From Rheinheimera sp. EpRS3 (GTDB lineage: Bacteria; Pseudomonadota; Gammaproteobacteria; Enterobacterales; Alteromonadaceae), in assembly GCF_001513785.1 (NCBI RefSeq), contig NZ_LNQS01000008.1:558001-622000 (forward strand): a DNA stretch of 64,000 bases. The letters are read 5' to 3'. The position numbers and the translations under genes are program-made. Under the pieces are notes generated by a model. That model was not told the DNA's origin, made no database searches, and saw only the letters and a program-made list of their open reading frames with translations. Shown one piece after another: positions 37,147 to 45,854 of the stretch. The number at the start of each line of letters is the position of its first letter. Within the stretch, counting starts at the first letter, position 1.

Positions 37147-37967
37147 CAGAAGCTGTAAATATAACCGAGCATCAGCCGGTTTTCTGTTGAGCTGTCTACC
37201 AGAGGGCTGTCTTTGATTTCTGACGCCAGGCTGGTAACGCTAACATCCAGAAACACAAAATGCTTTTGCTTAAACATATAGCCCCCACGTGCGCCTACCT
37301 CAATATTTACCGCAGACTCACCCTGATAATAAGCTCTGTCAGCCGTCACTTCATTGGCGCGCACACCATAGTAGTAATCGACATACTTTTTATCCAGTAA
37401 GCTCACCATCACCCGCGGGGTAAACATAAACTGTTGTTTAAAATGCCAGGTTCTCTCTACAGCAAAATTAAATGCACTGCCTTCGCTGTCGCCAGCCACC
37501 TCAGTAACATATTCGGCACTGATATCAGCCAGGCTGTTTTGCCATTCTGCTTTAAAGCCCGCCCAGAAACCACCATCGCGATCCTCCATACCATTAAGAA
37601 TTGGCGCATCGTTTTGTTCGTAGTCGGTAAAATCATATTTGCCGATAATACTGAAATTAATTTTATTCGACTCGCTAAACTGATAACCCGGCAACTTAAC
37701 TGCCAGCTCCGGCCCGGCCAGCCGGATATAACGGTTTTCGTAGCTCAGTATCGGTAATACCTTATTATCACGGTCAATATCAGTATAAGCCTTCTGGCTG
37801 GTGACGACTGCCAACCCCAGCCCCCAAGATGACTCAGATGAATCATCATCTACTTGCTGTGCCGTAACAGCCAAAGGTAAACCTGCTCCAAGCAGCATAA
37901 ACGAAGCCGCAACAGTGCGGGTAATTGCCGTTTTCAAATAAGGCACAGTTGAGATCACTAAGCGCAT
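37146..37967 (-). CDS. MipA/OmpV family outer-membrane protein
   Basis: The 273-residue protein from the ATG at 37967 (AGGAAG before it) is a MipA/OmpV beta-barrel. It has a signal peptide (ending VTAQQ near residue 37), then alternating beta-strands, including WGLGLAVVTSQKAYTDIDRDNKVLPILSYE shared by the family in spirit, and ends in an aromatic residue (YIYSF), as outer-membrane barrels do. Some relatives scaffold murein enzymes, others respond to antibiotics or osmotic change. It heads the operon mipA-regulator-kinase, divergent from the RND efflux genes. Confidence 0.9.
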   Translation of the reverse strand: MRLVISTVPYLKTAITRTVAASFMLLGAGLPLAVTAQQVDDDSSESSWGLGLAVVTSQKAYTDIDRDNKVLPILSYENRYIRLAGPELAVKLPGYQFSESNKINFSIIGKYDFTDYEQNDAPILNGMEDRDGGFWAGFKAEWQNSLADISAEYVTEVAGDSEGSAFNFAVERTWHFKQQFMFTPRVMVSLLDKKYVDYYYGVRANEVTADRAYYQGESAVNIEVGARGGYMFKQKHFVFLDVSVTSLASEIKDSPLVDSSTENRLMLGYIYSF

Positions 37968-38038
37968 AGATAACTTCCTTTCAGGTGATGTATAGGTGGC
38001 GTTGTATGTAAAAACAGCCTCCATCATCCACCGCCTGA

Positions 38039-38055
38039 CTTACCTAAAACTTACC
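38039..38055 (+). promoter_or_regulatory. Candidate response-regulator operator (CTTACC-N5-CTTACC)
   Basis: Two exact CTTACC hexamers sit 11 bases apart in the 183-base gap between mipA and the RND genes. OmpR-family regulators bind as head-to-tail dimers to hexamer repeats of this period, as PmrA and QseB do. Its place between the two divergent operons suggests that the adjacent regulator controls both. Confidence 0.5.
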
Positions 38056-38150
38056 AAAACATTTTTTTGTTGTTTTTGCGTCAGTAAGTTTGCTGAAAGG
38101 CAACTTGCCGGACAGTAGCTGCTATACCCGGTAAAATAAGGAAGCAGAAA

Positions 38151-39329
38151 ATGAAAAGGTCACACCAGGTTGTTTTAATTGCCACCGTGTTCGTAGTGGC
38201 AATTACTGCAGCCATTGTCATCGCTGCTGATGGCGCTGATACGCCAGCAAACACCCCCAGCATTGCACCCGCTAAACCCACACTGACAGTTAACCTAACT
38301 ACACCGCAAGTTATGGTGTTGCCGCTGACAATATCAGCCAATGGCAATATCAGCGCCTGGCAGGAAGCCATTATCGGTAATGAAACCGAGGGTTTAAGGC
38401 TGGAACAGGTAAACGTGAACGTAGGTGATATCGTACAGCGCGGCCAGGTGCTGGCAACCTTCGCCAAAGATACGGTTAAGGCAGAACTGGCGCAAAGCCA
38501 GGCTGCAGTGGCAGAAGCCGAAGCGGTGCTGGCCGAAGCAGCCAGCGACGTAAAGCGTGCTACTGAATTGCAAGCCAGCGGGGCGCTGTCAGCACAGCAA
38601 ATTCAGCAATACCGCACCACAGAAAAGACCGCCCAGGCCCGACTTAAATCGACACAAGCTGATTTGGACACCCAACAACTCCGCCTGAAACAAACTCAGG
38701 TGCTGGCACCGGACAACGGCATAATTTCTGCCAGAACCGCCACTGTCGGGGCAGTGTTGCCGGTAGGTCAGGAATTGTTCCGGCTGATCCGCGGCAACCG
38801 GCTGGAGTGGCGGGCAGAGGTGTCAGCACAAGATCTGGCAAAGCTGCAGCCGGGGCAAGTGGTGCAGGTTACGCCTGTCGGCGGTAACACTATTACAGGT
38901 TCACTGCGCATGGTGGCACCGGTAGTAGATACCCAAACCCGTAACGCTTTGGTTTATGTTGACCTGCCTGTTGATAACGCCACCCGGGCCGGCAGCTTTG
39001 CCCGCGGCCAGTTTGAGCTGGGTGCGACGAGGGTGCTAACACTGCCACAAAGCGCCGTGCAACTGCGCGACGGTTTTAGCTATGTGATGCGTGTGGGCAC
39101 GGATGCCAGAGTGATACAAACCAAGGTAAGTACCGGGCGGCGCACTGCTGAGCTGGTAGAAATTACCAGCGGTATTACGCCTGCCGATCAGGTGGTTGCA
39201 GCAGGCGGTGCCTTCCTTGGTGATGGCGATTTGGTGCAGATTGCCTCCCGGCAACCCGACGCACAGCAGCCTGCAAAACCCAGCGCGACAACAGCGGCTT
39301 TAACCGCGCCATCAGACGACGTGATGTAA
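38151..39329 (+). CDS. RND efflux periplasmic adaptor (membrane fusion protein)
   Basis: The 392-residue protein links an RND pump to an outer-membrane channel. It has an N-terminal signal anchor (residues 7-26), a split lipoyl/barrel-sandwich domain (GLRLEQVNVNVGDIVQRGQVLATF near 82-105 and LAPDNGIISARTATVGAVLPVGQELF near 184-209), and between them an Ala/Gln-rich coiled-coil hairpin (about 106-180). No Cys lipobox is seen. It is followed by the pump gene after 14 bases; no outer-membrane channel gene is present nearby. Confidence 0.92.
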   Translation: MKRSHQVVLIATVFVVAITAAIVIAADGADTPANTPSIAPAKPTLTVNLTTPQVMVLPLTISANGNISAWQEAIIGNETEGLRLEQVNVNVGDIVQRGQVLATFAKDTVKAELAQSQAAVAEAEAVLAEAASDVKRATELQASGALSAQQIQQYRTTEKTAQARLKSTQADLDTQQLRLKQTQVLAPDNGIISARTATVGAVLPVGQELFRLIRGNRLEWRAEVSAQDLAKLQPGQVVQVTPVGGNTITGSLRMVAPVVDTQTRNALVYVDLPVDNATRAGSFARGQFELGATRVLTLPQSAVQLRDGFSYVMRVGTDARVIQTKVSTGRRTAELVEITSGITPADQVVAAGGAFLGDGDLVQIASRQPDAQQPAKPSATTAALTAPSDDVM

Positions 39330-39343
39330 AGCCGGAGTATAAA

Positions 39344-42300
39344 ATGAATTTGAATATCTCTACCTGGGCCATACGCAACCCTACGCCGGCTATCCTGCTG
39401 TTTATTTTGCTGACCTTTGCCGGAATTTTTAGTTTTCGCGCGATGAAAGTGCAGGATTTACCTGATCTGGATTTACCCACAGTTACGGTAACAGTCGAGC
39501 TGCCGGGGGCTTCACCGTCACAGCTTGAAACCGATGTAGTACGTAAAATCGAAAGCTCTCTGGCTACCGTGCAGGGCGTTAAACATATTTACAGTAATCT
39601 GACCGATGGTGAAGCCGGTATTTCGGTGGAGTTCCGGCTGGAGCGTTCAATACAGCAGGCCGTTGATGATGTGCGTGATGCGGTATCGCGCATCCGGGCC
39701 GATCTGCCGTCAGATTTGCGCGATCCGGTAATAAAAAAGCAAGAATTATCCGGCTCACCTATTCTGACTTACAGCCTGAGCTCAGCACAAATGGATAACG
39801 AAGCCTTATCCTGGTTTGTTGATAACGATATCAGCAAAACCCTGCTGGCGGTCAGAGGTGTCGGTGCTATCACCAGAGTGGGTGGCGTTAACCGGGAAAT
39901 ACGCGTTGATTTGGATTTTGCCAAACTGCTGGCATTTAATACTACGGCTGCCGATATTTCCCGCCAGTTACAACTGGTGCAGCAGGAAGCTGCCGGCGGC
40001 CGTGCCTATTTTGGCGGTATGGAACAATCGGTAAGAACCATTGCTACCGTGCAGTCGGCTGAAGAATTCGCTGCGATGGAAATTACGTTAACTGATGGCC
40101 GCCGGCTGCGGCTGGACCAGATAGCCACAGTGTCTGACACCTTAGCAGAGCAACGTTCTGCGGCCTTTCTTAACGGCGAGCCGGTGGTGGGCTTTGAGAT
40201 AACACGCGCCATCGGTTACGGCGAACTTGAAGTTGCAGAAGGAGTGCGTGCCGCACTGCAGCAGCTACAAACACAGCGGCCGGATATTAGCGTAACAGAA
40301 GTATTTAACCTGATTGACCCGGTAGCCGAGAATTATGCCGGCTCCATGCAGCTACTGTATGAAGGTGCCTTGCTGGCAGTATTAGTGGTATTTCTGTTTT
40401 TACGCGACTGGCGGGCCACCTTTATTTCTGCACTGGCACTGCCTCTGTCTATCATTCCCACCTTTTGGCTGATCCATATGATGGGCTTTTCGCTCAATAC
40501 CGTCACCTTATTATCGCTATCGCTGGTAATTGGCGTGCTGGTGGACGATGCTATCGTTGAAATAGAAAACATTGAGCGCCACTTGCTAATGGGCAAAACG
40601 CCGTTTAAGGCCGCTATGGAAGCTGCCGATGAAATTGGCCTGGCAGTGGTTGCCACTACCTTTACCCTGGTAGCAGTATTTCTACCCACCGCCTTTATGA
40701 GCGGTGTAATCGGCAAGTTCTTTGTGCAGTTTGGTTGGACAGCAGCTATAGCAGTGTTATTTTCCCTGCTGGTGGCCCGGCTACTTACGCCGATGATGGC
40801 TGCCTATCTGCTGCGCTCACCTGAGCAGAATAATAAACAGCAGATTAAACCGGAGCCGGGCTGGGTTCGCTACTACCTGCATCTGGTCACCTGGTGCTTA
40901 CAACACAAAGGCACAACCCTGAGCGCTGCGGCGGTATTTTTTGCTGGTGGTATTATGCTGGCGATGGCACTGCCCGGGGCTTTTATGCCAGCAGATGACA
41001 ATCAGCAAACTCAGGTTACGCTTACGCTGCAGCCCGGCACTAAGCTGCAGAATACCATTGCCCTGGCTGAACAGGCGCGCCAGATACTGCAGCAAAATGA
41101 GCATGTAAAACAAATTTACACCGCTATCGGCAGTGGCAGTTCCGGTGCATCAGATAACACTGGCAGCACAGCAGCCAGCGTGCGCTCTGCAGTGCTGACA
41201 CTTAGCCTGACCCATCGCAGTGAGCGGGCTGGTTTACACAAGCAACAGATTGAACAGCAATTACGCGAAATGTTAAGCGCCCTGCCCGGCGCCAGAATTA
41301 AAGTGGGTATGGGCGGAAACGAAAATTATATGCTGGTGCTGGCCGGCGAAGATAGCCGCATACTGCAACAACATGCGCTGCAGGTAGAGCGCGAGCTTCG
41401 GGCTATCCCGGGCATTGGCGCTGTCACTTCCAGCGCCAGCCTGGTCCGGCCGGAGCTGATTGTTACCCCCGACTTTGCCCGCGCAGCCGACCTTGGTGTA
41501 ACGTCATCGGCGATTGCCGATACACTGCGGGTTGCCACCGCCGGCGACTATGAGCAGAATTTACCCAAGCTTAACCTGAGTGAACGCCAGGTGCCGGTAG
41601 TGGTGCGTCTGAATGATATTGCCCGCGAAGACTTTGACACCTTTAAACGCTTACCGGTACCCGGCGCCCGCGGCCCGGTAGCACTTGAAAACGTCGCCAG
41701 CCTGGAAATAGGCAGCGGCCCGGCTGAAATCGCCCGCTTTGACCGGATGCGCAATATCAACTTTGAAATAGAGCTAAACAACCTGCCACTGGGTGTGGTT
41801 GAGCAGGCCGTATTGGCGCTGCCAAGCCTGCAAGCTCTGCCACCGGGCGTATCCCAAACTACACTGGGCGATGCAGAAATGATGGGCGAACTCGCCAGCG
41901 GTTTCGCCGTGGCCATGTTAACCGGCGTATTCTGTATTTATATGGTACTGGTACTGCTGCTAAAAGATGTTGTTCAACCGGTCACCATTCTTGCTGCACT
42001 GGTGCTATCGGTACCGGGGGCCTTTCTGGCGCTGTTTTTAACCAATGCCGCACTGTCGCTACCGGCGATGATTGGCTTAATCATGTTAATGGGCATCGCC
42101 ACCAAAAACTCTATCCTGCTGATTGACTACATCATCATTGCCAGACGCGATCACCAGCTAAACCGCTGGGACGCCGTTATCGACGCTTGCCGCAAACGAG
42201 CGCGGCCAATAGTGATGACCACTATTGCCATGGGCGCCGGCATGATGCCGATCGCCTTAGGTATGGGTGGCGACCCCAGCTTTCGCGCACCGATGGCAAT

Positions 42301-42433
42301 TGTCGTGATTGGTGGCCTTATCACCTCAACCTTCCTTAGCTTGCTAGTAATACCGGTGGTGTACAGCTGTGTCGATGATGTCGTGCAATGGCTAAAACCG
42401 CGTTTGCACCGTTTTTCACCGCTTAACCACTAA
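39344..42433 (+). CDS. RND efflux permease (HAE1-type)
   Basis: The 1029-residue inner-membrane pump is a typical resistance-nodulation-division antiporter that exports drugs or other toxic compounds with proton uptake. It has 12 predicted helices in two halves with large periplasmic loops. In helix 4 the proton-relay pair is intact (GVLVDDAIVEIEN, near residue 400), and the family sequence LPDLDLPTVTVTVELPGASP near residue 40 is clear. It is more like MexQ/MdtBC-type members than AcrB, by eye. The substrate is unknown; control by the adjacent two-component system is inferred. Confidence 0.94.
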   Translation: MNLNISTWAIRNPTPAILLFILLTFAGIFSFRAMKVQDLPDLDLPTVTVTVELPGASPSQLETDVVRKIESSLATVQGVKHIYSNLTDGEAGISVEFRLERSIQQAVDDVRDAVSRIRADLPSDLRDPVIKKQELSGSPILTYSLSSAQMDNEALSWFVDNDISKTLLAVRGVGAITRVGGVNREIRVDLDFAKLLAFNTTAADISRQLQLVQQEAAGGRAYFGGMEQSVRTIATVQSAEEFAAMEITLTDGRRLRLDQIATVSDTLAEQRSAAFLNGEPVVGFEITRAIGYGELEVAEGVRAALQQLQTQRPDISVTEVFNLIDPVAENYAGSMQLLYEGALLAVLVVFLFLRDWRATFISALALPLSIIPTFWLIHMMGFSLNTVTLLSLSLVIGVLVDDAIVEIENIERHLLMGKTPFKAAMEAADEIGLAVVATTFTLVAVFLPTAFMSGVIGKFFVQFGWTAAIAVLFSLLVARLLTPMMAAYLLRSPEQNNKQQIKPEPGWVRYYLHLVTWCLQHKGTTLSAAAVFFAGGIMLAMALPGAFMPADDNQQTQVTLTLQPGTKLQNTIALAEQARQILQQNEHVKQIYTAIGSGSSGASDNTGSTAASVRSAVLTLSLTHRSERAGLHKQQIEQQLREMLSALPGARIKVGMGGNENYMLVLAGEDSRILQQHALQVERELRAIPGIGAVTSSASLVRPELIVTPDFARAADLGVTSSAIADTLRVATAGDYEQNLPKLNLSERQVPVVVRLNDIAREDFDTFKRLPVPGARGPVALENVASLEIGSGPAEIARFDRMRNINFEIELNNLPLGVVEQAVLALPSLQALPPGVSQTTLGDAEMMGELASGFAVAMLTGVFCIYMVLVLLLKDVVQPVTILAALVLSVPGAFLALFLTNAALSLPAMIGLIMLMGIATKNSILLIDYIIIARRDHQLNRWDAVIDACRKRARPIVMTTIAMGAGMMPIALGMGGDPSFRAPMAIVVIGGLITSTFLSLLVIPVVYSCVDDVVQWLKPRLHRFSPLNH

Positions 42434-42509
42434 GCCCAGGTTGTTCACTAACAATGTTGCTGATATTTTTTAGTCTGTTTGAACATTTATTACTGAAATA
42501 AGCAGGTAA

Positions 42510-42629
42510 AGCGCCAGAAAGCGCTGCAAACATATGTTGCATTAGGTTAATATTCTGTCTTTACCAGCTAACATAAAAAGTGCTGTTTCAGCTGAGCTGA
42601 AAGCATAAAAACAAGTCTTCTACTTGTTT
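42510..42629. repeat. Cluster of three short inverted repeats in an AT-rich gap
   Basis: The 267-base gap after the RND pump holds AGCGC/GCGCT (42510-42525), the near-continuous palindrome TTTCAGCT-G-AGCTGAAA (42586-42602) and AAACAAGT/ACTTGTTT with a 5-base loop (42609-42629). None is followed by a good T-run. They may be weak terminators, protein sites or part of a small RNA; no open frame fits the gap. Confidence 0.4.
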
Positions 42630-42700
42630 AAAAACAATATGTTAACTCTGCGTGATGAATTTAAAGGCTATATGCTTAAATACAGCCATATTGGTGATTG

Positions 42701-43633
42701 ATGAAAACTGCTATGACAATAGGTGCGGTGCTGCCGCTTAAAGTAACCGGCAGCTACGGTGTCGACGATTTAAACCGGGCGCATATTTTATTTAGCTCAC
42801 TGCAACGCTTTGCTGAGCCAGGCTTGTTCAGTGAATTTTATGTGGTGGTACCTGCTGCTGAAGTGGAACAAGTCAGTTCGGCCTTTGCCCGCTGGCAGTC
42901 GCTGGGTATTCAGGTGATATCTGAAGACACCCTGGTGCCGGAGCTGGCAAAGTATCCCAAAATGCGCGGTTGGCGTAAGCAGCAAATCGTTAAACTGGCG
43001 ATAGCCGCAAAAATGCAGGCAAAATTTTATTTAACCTTTGATGCCGATGCTATTTGCCTGAAACCCTTAAGCGCAGAAAAACTTATTATTGATGGCAAAG
43101 CCTTGTTGCAATACGAACAGCGCGCCCAGCACCCCAAATGGTGGAAGGCGTCTGCCCGTATCTTAAAAATGAATGCCAACGTTGGCGATCCGCAACTGGG
43201 CATGACAGTAACACCGGCTATTTTGGCTACTGATATTGTTAAAAGCCTGATACAACAACTCACGCCAAAAACAACGCAACAAAGCTGGGTAGACTGGCTA
43301 TGCCAGTTACATTTACCTAAACACCCGAAAAACTGGCTGCTGCACCGGTTTTTAATGCTGAAGTGGACTGAATATTCGCTGTACTACCTGTGCGCCCATA
43401 AGCTGGGATTACTGGATAAATACCATGTTACCGCCGGCACCGCCGAGCTGCCACAGCGATTGCTGGTGCATGAGTCTCACCCTTACGAGCAGTGGGATGT
43501 TGCGCGCAGTTTCAGCAACAACTGCCCGGGTTTATTTTGTGTTGTTGGCAGTAAAACCTTTTTACCCCCTGCAGAGGTATGGCAGAAGGTAAGGCCCTTC
43601 ATTGCAACGCAGCAAAATACCGGGCCTTTATAA
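42701..43633 (+). CDS. DUF6492-like putative glycosyltransferase
   Basis: The 310-residue cytoplasmic protein looks like a GT-A-type sugar transferase of the DUF6492 group: MRGWRKQQIVKLAIAAK is followed by YLTFDADAICLKPL, whose DAD is a likely metal and nucleotide-sugar motif, and later by the WTEYSLYYLCA helix and a His-rich LVHESHPYEQW. A TTG at 42698 precedes the ATG chosen here. It does not belong to an operon with other surface-polysaccharide genes. Substrates are unknown. Confidence 0.68.
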   Translation: MKTAMTIGAVLPLKVTGSYGVDDLNRAHILFSSLQRFAEPGLFSEFYVVVPAAEVEQVSSAFARWQSLGIQVISEDTLVPELAKYPKMRGWRKQQIVKLAIAAKMQAKFYLTFDADAICLKPLSAEKLIIDGKALLQYEQRAQHPKWWKASARILKMNANVGDPQLGMTVTPAILATDIVKSLIQQLTPKTTQQSWVDWLCQLHLPKHPKNWLLHRFLMLKWTEYSLYYLCAHKLGLLDKYHVTAGTAELPQRLLVHESHPYEQWDVARSFSNNCPGLFCVVGSKTFLPPAEVWQKVRPFIATQQNTGPL

Positions 43634-43644
43634 CGGACCACAAC

Positions 43645-43663
43645 GCCGGGCTAATACCCCGGC
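43645..43663 (+). terminator. Weak terminator after the DUF6492-like gene
   Basis: GCCGGG and CCCGGC form a 6-bp GC stem with a 7-base loop, 12 bases after the stop codon, followed by TATTGTT rather than a full T-run. Confidence 0.4.
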
Positions 43664-43857
43664 TATTGTTCAGCATAACTTAAGCTCAAAACGACAAAAT
43701 AGCCCCATACCCTGGTGCTATAGCGGCGGGCAGATTTCAGCGTTAACACAGCCTTAGTTGTAATTAAGATAACAGCTTAATTACAAAGTCACACAATCTG
43801 CCACCAATCACCGCTTTATATTACCGCCAATAAATACAATGCGCAGCGGTGTAACTG

Positions 43858-44655
43858 ATGATCCCGAAAATAATTCATTATGTCTGGGTAGGCAATGCGC
43901 CCAAGCCCGAACTGGTACTCAAATGTATTGCCAGCTGGAAAACTCACCTGCCCGACTATCAGATTGTAGAGTGGAATAACGACAGCGTGCATGCGCTGGA
44001 CAATACCTATATGCAACAGGCTTTTGCGGCCGGTAAATGGGCTTTTGTTTCTGATTATCTGCGACTTTACGCTTTACAGCAGTACGGTGGCTTCTACTTT
44101 GATACTGATCTGGAAATTACTGCAGATCTTGATGCATTCCGCCAGCATGATTTTGTTACCGGTTTTGAACAGTTTAAAAAGCGTCTGGCTCCGGTAACGG
44201 CATTAATGGGCGCCACCGCCAACAATCCAGTGATCCGGCAACTGCTGCAACCTTATACCAGCAAGCAATTTATTAAGGCTGACGGCCAGTTTGATTTAAC
44301 ACCGAATACCGGGCTGATCAGTGATATTTTTGCCGCAAAGTTTGGCCTAGTTAAGCCCTACAACGCCAATCATATTAACAAACTGACAGACAACGCCTTT
44401 ATCTACCCCAGCCATTACTTTTGCACGCCAGAGGCGGGCAAACCCGGTTATGCCATTCATCACTTTAATGGCTCATGGTTTGAAGAGTACAGCCGTAAAC
44501 TACTGTTTAGTATCAAAGAATATAAATTTATCCGCTTAAAGCGCAACAAAATACGCTCGGCATTACTACCATTACAAAGCGGTGAAACTAAAATATGGCA
44601 GTTAGGCTTAAATGCCAGATACAGCCTGTTAGTTGTGCATAGCAGCCATAGTTAG
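43858..44655 (+). CDS. GT32-like glycosyltransferase (Gly_transf_sug family)
   Basis: The 265-residue protein carries the signature of OCH1/GT32-like sugar transferases found in bacterial capsule and lipopolysaccharide synthesis: IPKIIHYVWVGNAPKP at the start, WAFVSDYLRLYALQQYGGFYFDTDLEI with the DxD motif near residue 82, and AIHHFNGSWF near residue 200. It is cytoplasmic and ends in a basic tail. It stands alone on the plus strand, 224 bases after the DUF6492-like gene; the gap contains only the weak hairpin listed at 43645. Confidence 0.85.
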   Translation: MIPKIIHYVWVGNAPKPELVLKCIASWKTHLPDYQIVEWNNDSVHALDNTYMQQAFAAGKWAFVSDYLRLYALQQYGGFYFDTDLEITADLDAFRQHDFVTGFEQFKKRLAPVTALMGATANNPVIRQLLQPYTSKQFIKADGQFDLTPNTGLISDIFAAKFGLVKPYNANHINKLTDNAFIYPSHYFCTPEAGKPGYAIHHFNGSWFEEYSRKLLFSIKEYKFIRLKRNKIRSALLPLQSGETKIWQLGLNARYSLLVVHSSHS

Positions 44656-44840
44656 ATAACTTAATCAACACTACGCTGTTACCCGTGGTATCACTGATGC
44701 CACGGGTAAATGTAACGGCCCACTCCCCGCCTTGTCGCGCTAACAGATTCACCTGCTGTATCTTTGTTTCGGTTGTTACAACACCTTTGCCCAATGTTGA
44801 CTAAGCTGATTGCAGCTGTAACCGCAAACAGGATTAGAAA

Positions 44841-45812
44841 ATGGCGTTTATCAATGAGTTGTTGAACGGCGATTTTATGCCGCATGGCCATTGTTTGTTA
44901 TGGCGTACCGATTTATTGCTGCTACATGTGGGTGGCGATACGCTGACATTTATCGCCTACATGCTGATCCCGATAGCCTTGATAAGGCTGGTCAGGGCAA
45001 GGGATGACCTGCGCTTTGACTGGATGTTTCTGCTATTTGCCGGTTTTATTTTTTTCTGCGGCGCCACCCATATTCTCGGCATTATCAATGTCTGGCATGG
45101 CTATTACTATATTCACGGCATTATAAAGTCGATGACCGGCATTATCTCCATTCTGACGGCAATATTACTCTGGTACTTGCTGCCGCAGGCGATAAGCTTG
45201 CCCGGCAAACGAGCTATGGAGGCTAAAATTGTCGAACTGATGCGGGCTGAACATGAGCTGGCAGCATCAAACCAGCGGCTGGAAGCTGAGGTAAAAAAAC
45301 GTACTGCACAGCTGGAAAAAATGGCCACCACTGATGAACTGACAGAGCTGTTAAACCGGCGCGAAATTATGCGCCTGCTTGAGCTGGAGATTGCCCGCGC
45401 TGATCGCCAGGGTACTGCGCTGAGTATTATGATGCTGGATTTGGACCACTTTAAGGCGATAAACGACAGTTATGGCCATCAGGCCGGCGATCGCGCATTA
45501 AAAAATGCCGCAGAAAACTTTAAACAACAGCTGAGGAAGACCGACTTTATTGGCCGTATTGGCGGCGAAGAGTTTCTGGTTCTTTTGCCCGACACCGGTA
45601 TCAGCAGTGCTTGCGTGCTTGCCAACCGCATTCGTCAGGCTTTGGAACAGCAAACCACCGACAACTCTGCAATACCAAGCTGCACCGCCAGCATAGGGGT
45701 GACGCAATATATCGCCCCTGACGATCTGCACAGTTTAATTCAGCGCGCCGATGAGACCCTGTATCAGGCAAAATCCAATGGCCGTAACTGTGTGTATCAG
45801 TCACCAGCCTAA
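44841..45812 (+). CDS. Diguanylate cyclase with ETR1-like copper/ethylene-binding domain
   Basis: The 323-residue protein should make cyclic di-GMP. Residues 25-115 form three membrane helices that match the plant ethylene receptor ETR1: Asp33 (GGDTLTFIAY), then Cys73 and His77 (FFCGATHILG). ETR1 uses Asp25, Cys65 and His69 around its Cu(I); the spacings (40 and 4) are identical. A coiled coil (about 125-160, VELMRAEHELAASNQRLEAE) leads to a GGDEF domain with the active GGEEF at 241-245 and an inhibitory RxxD site (RKTD, 232-235). The output thus looks functional and feedback-inhibited. Whether ethylene, copper or another small ligand is sensed is unknown. Confidence 0.9.
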   Translation: MAFINELLNGDFMPHGHCLLWRTDLLLLHVGGDTLTFIAYMLIPIALIRLVRARDDLRFDWMFLLFAGFIFFCGATHILGIINVWHGYYYIHGIIKSMTGIISILTAILLWYLLPQAISLPGKRAMEAKIVELMRAEHELAASNQRLEAEVKKRTAQLEKMATTDELTELLNRREIMRLLELEIARADRQGTALSIMMLDLDHFKAINDSYGHQAGDRALKNAAENFKQQLRKTDFIGRIGGEEFLVLLPDTGISSACVLANRIRQALEQQTTDNSAIPSCTASIGVTQYIAPDDLHSLIQRADETLYQAKSNGRNCVYQSPA

Positions 45813-45854
45813 CGCTGCCACAGCCGTAGTTGCATACTGCGCTGCAAAGCAGGG

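Noticed and set aside
42701-45812. Possible genomic island from RND pump to diguanylate cyclase
   Set aside because: No integrase, transposase, tRNA or flanking repeat is present, and the codon use looks like that of the neighbours.
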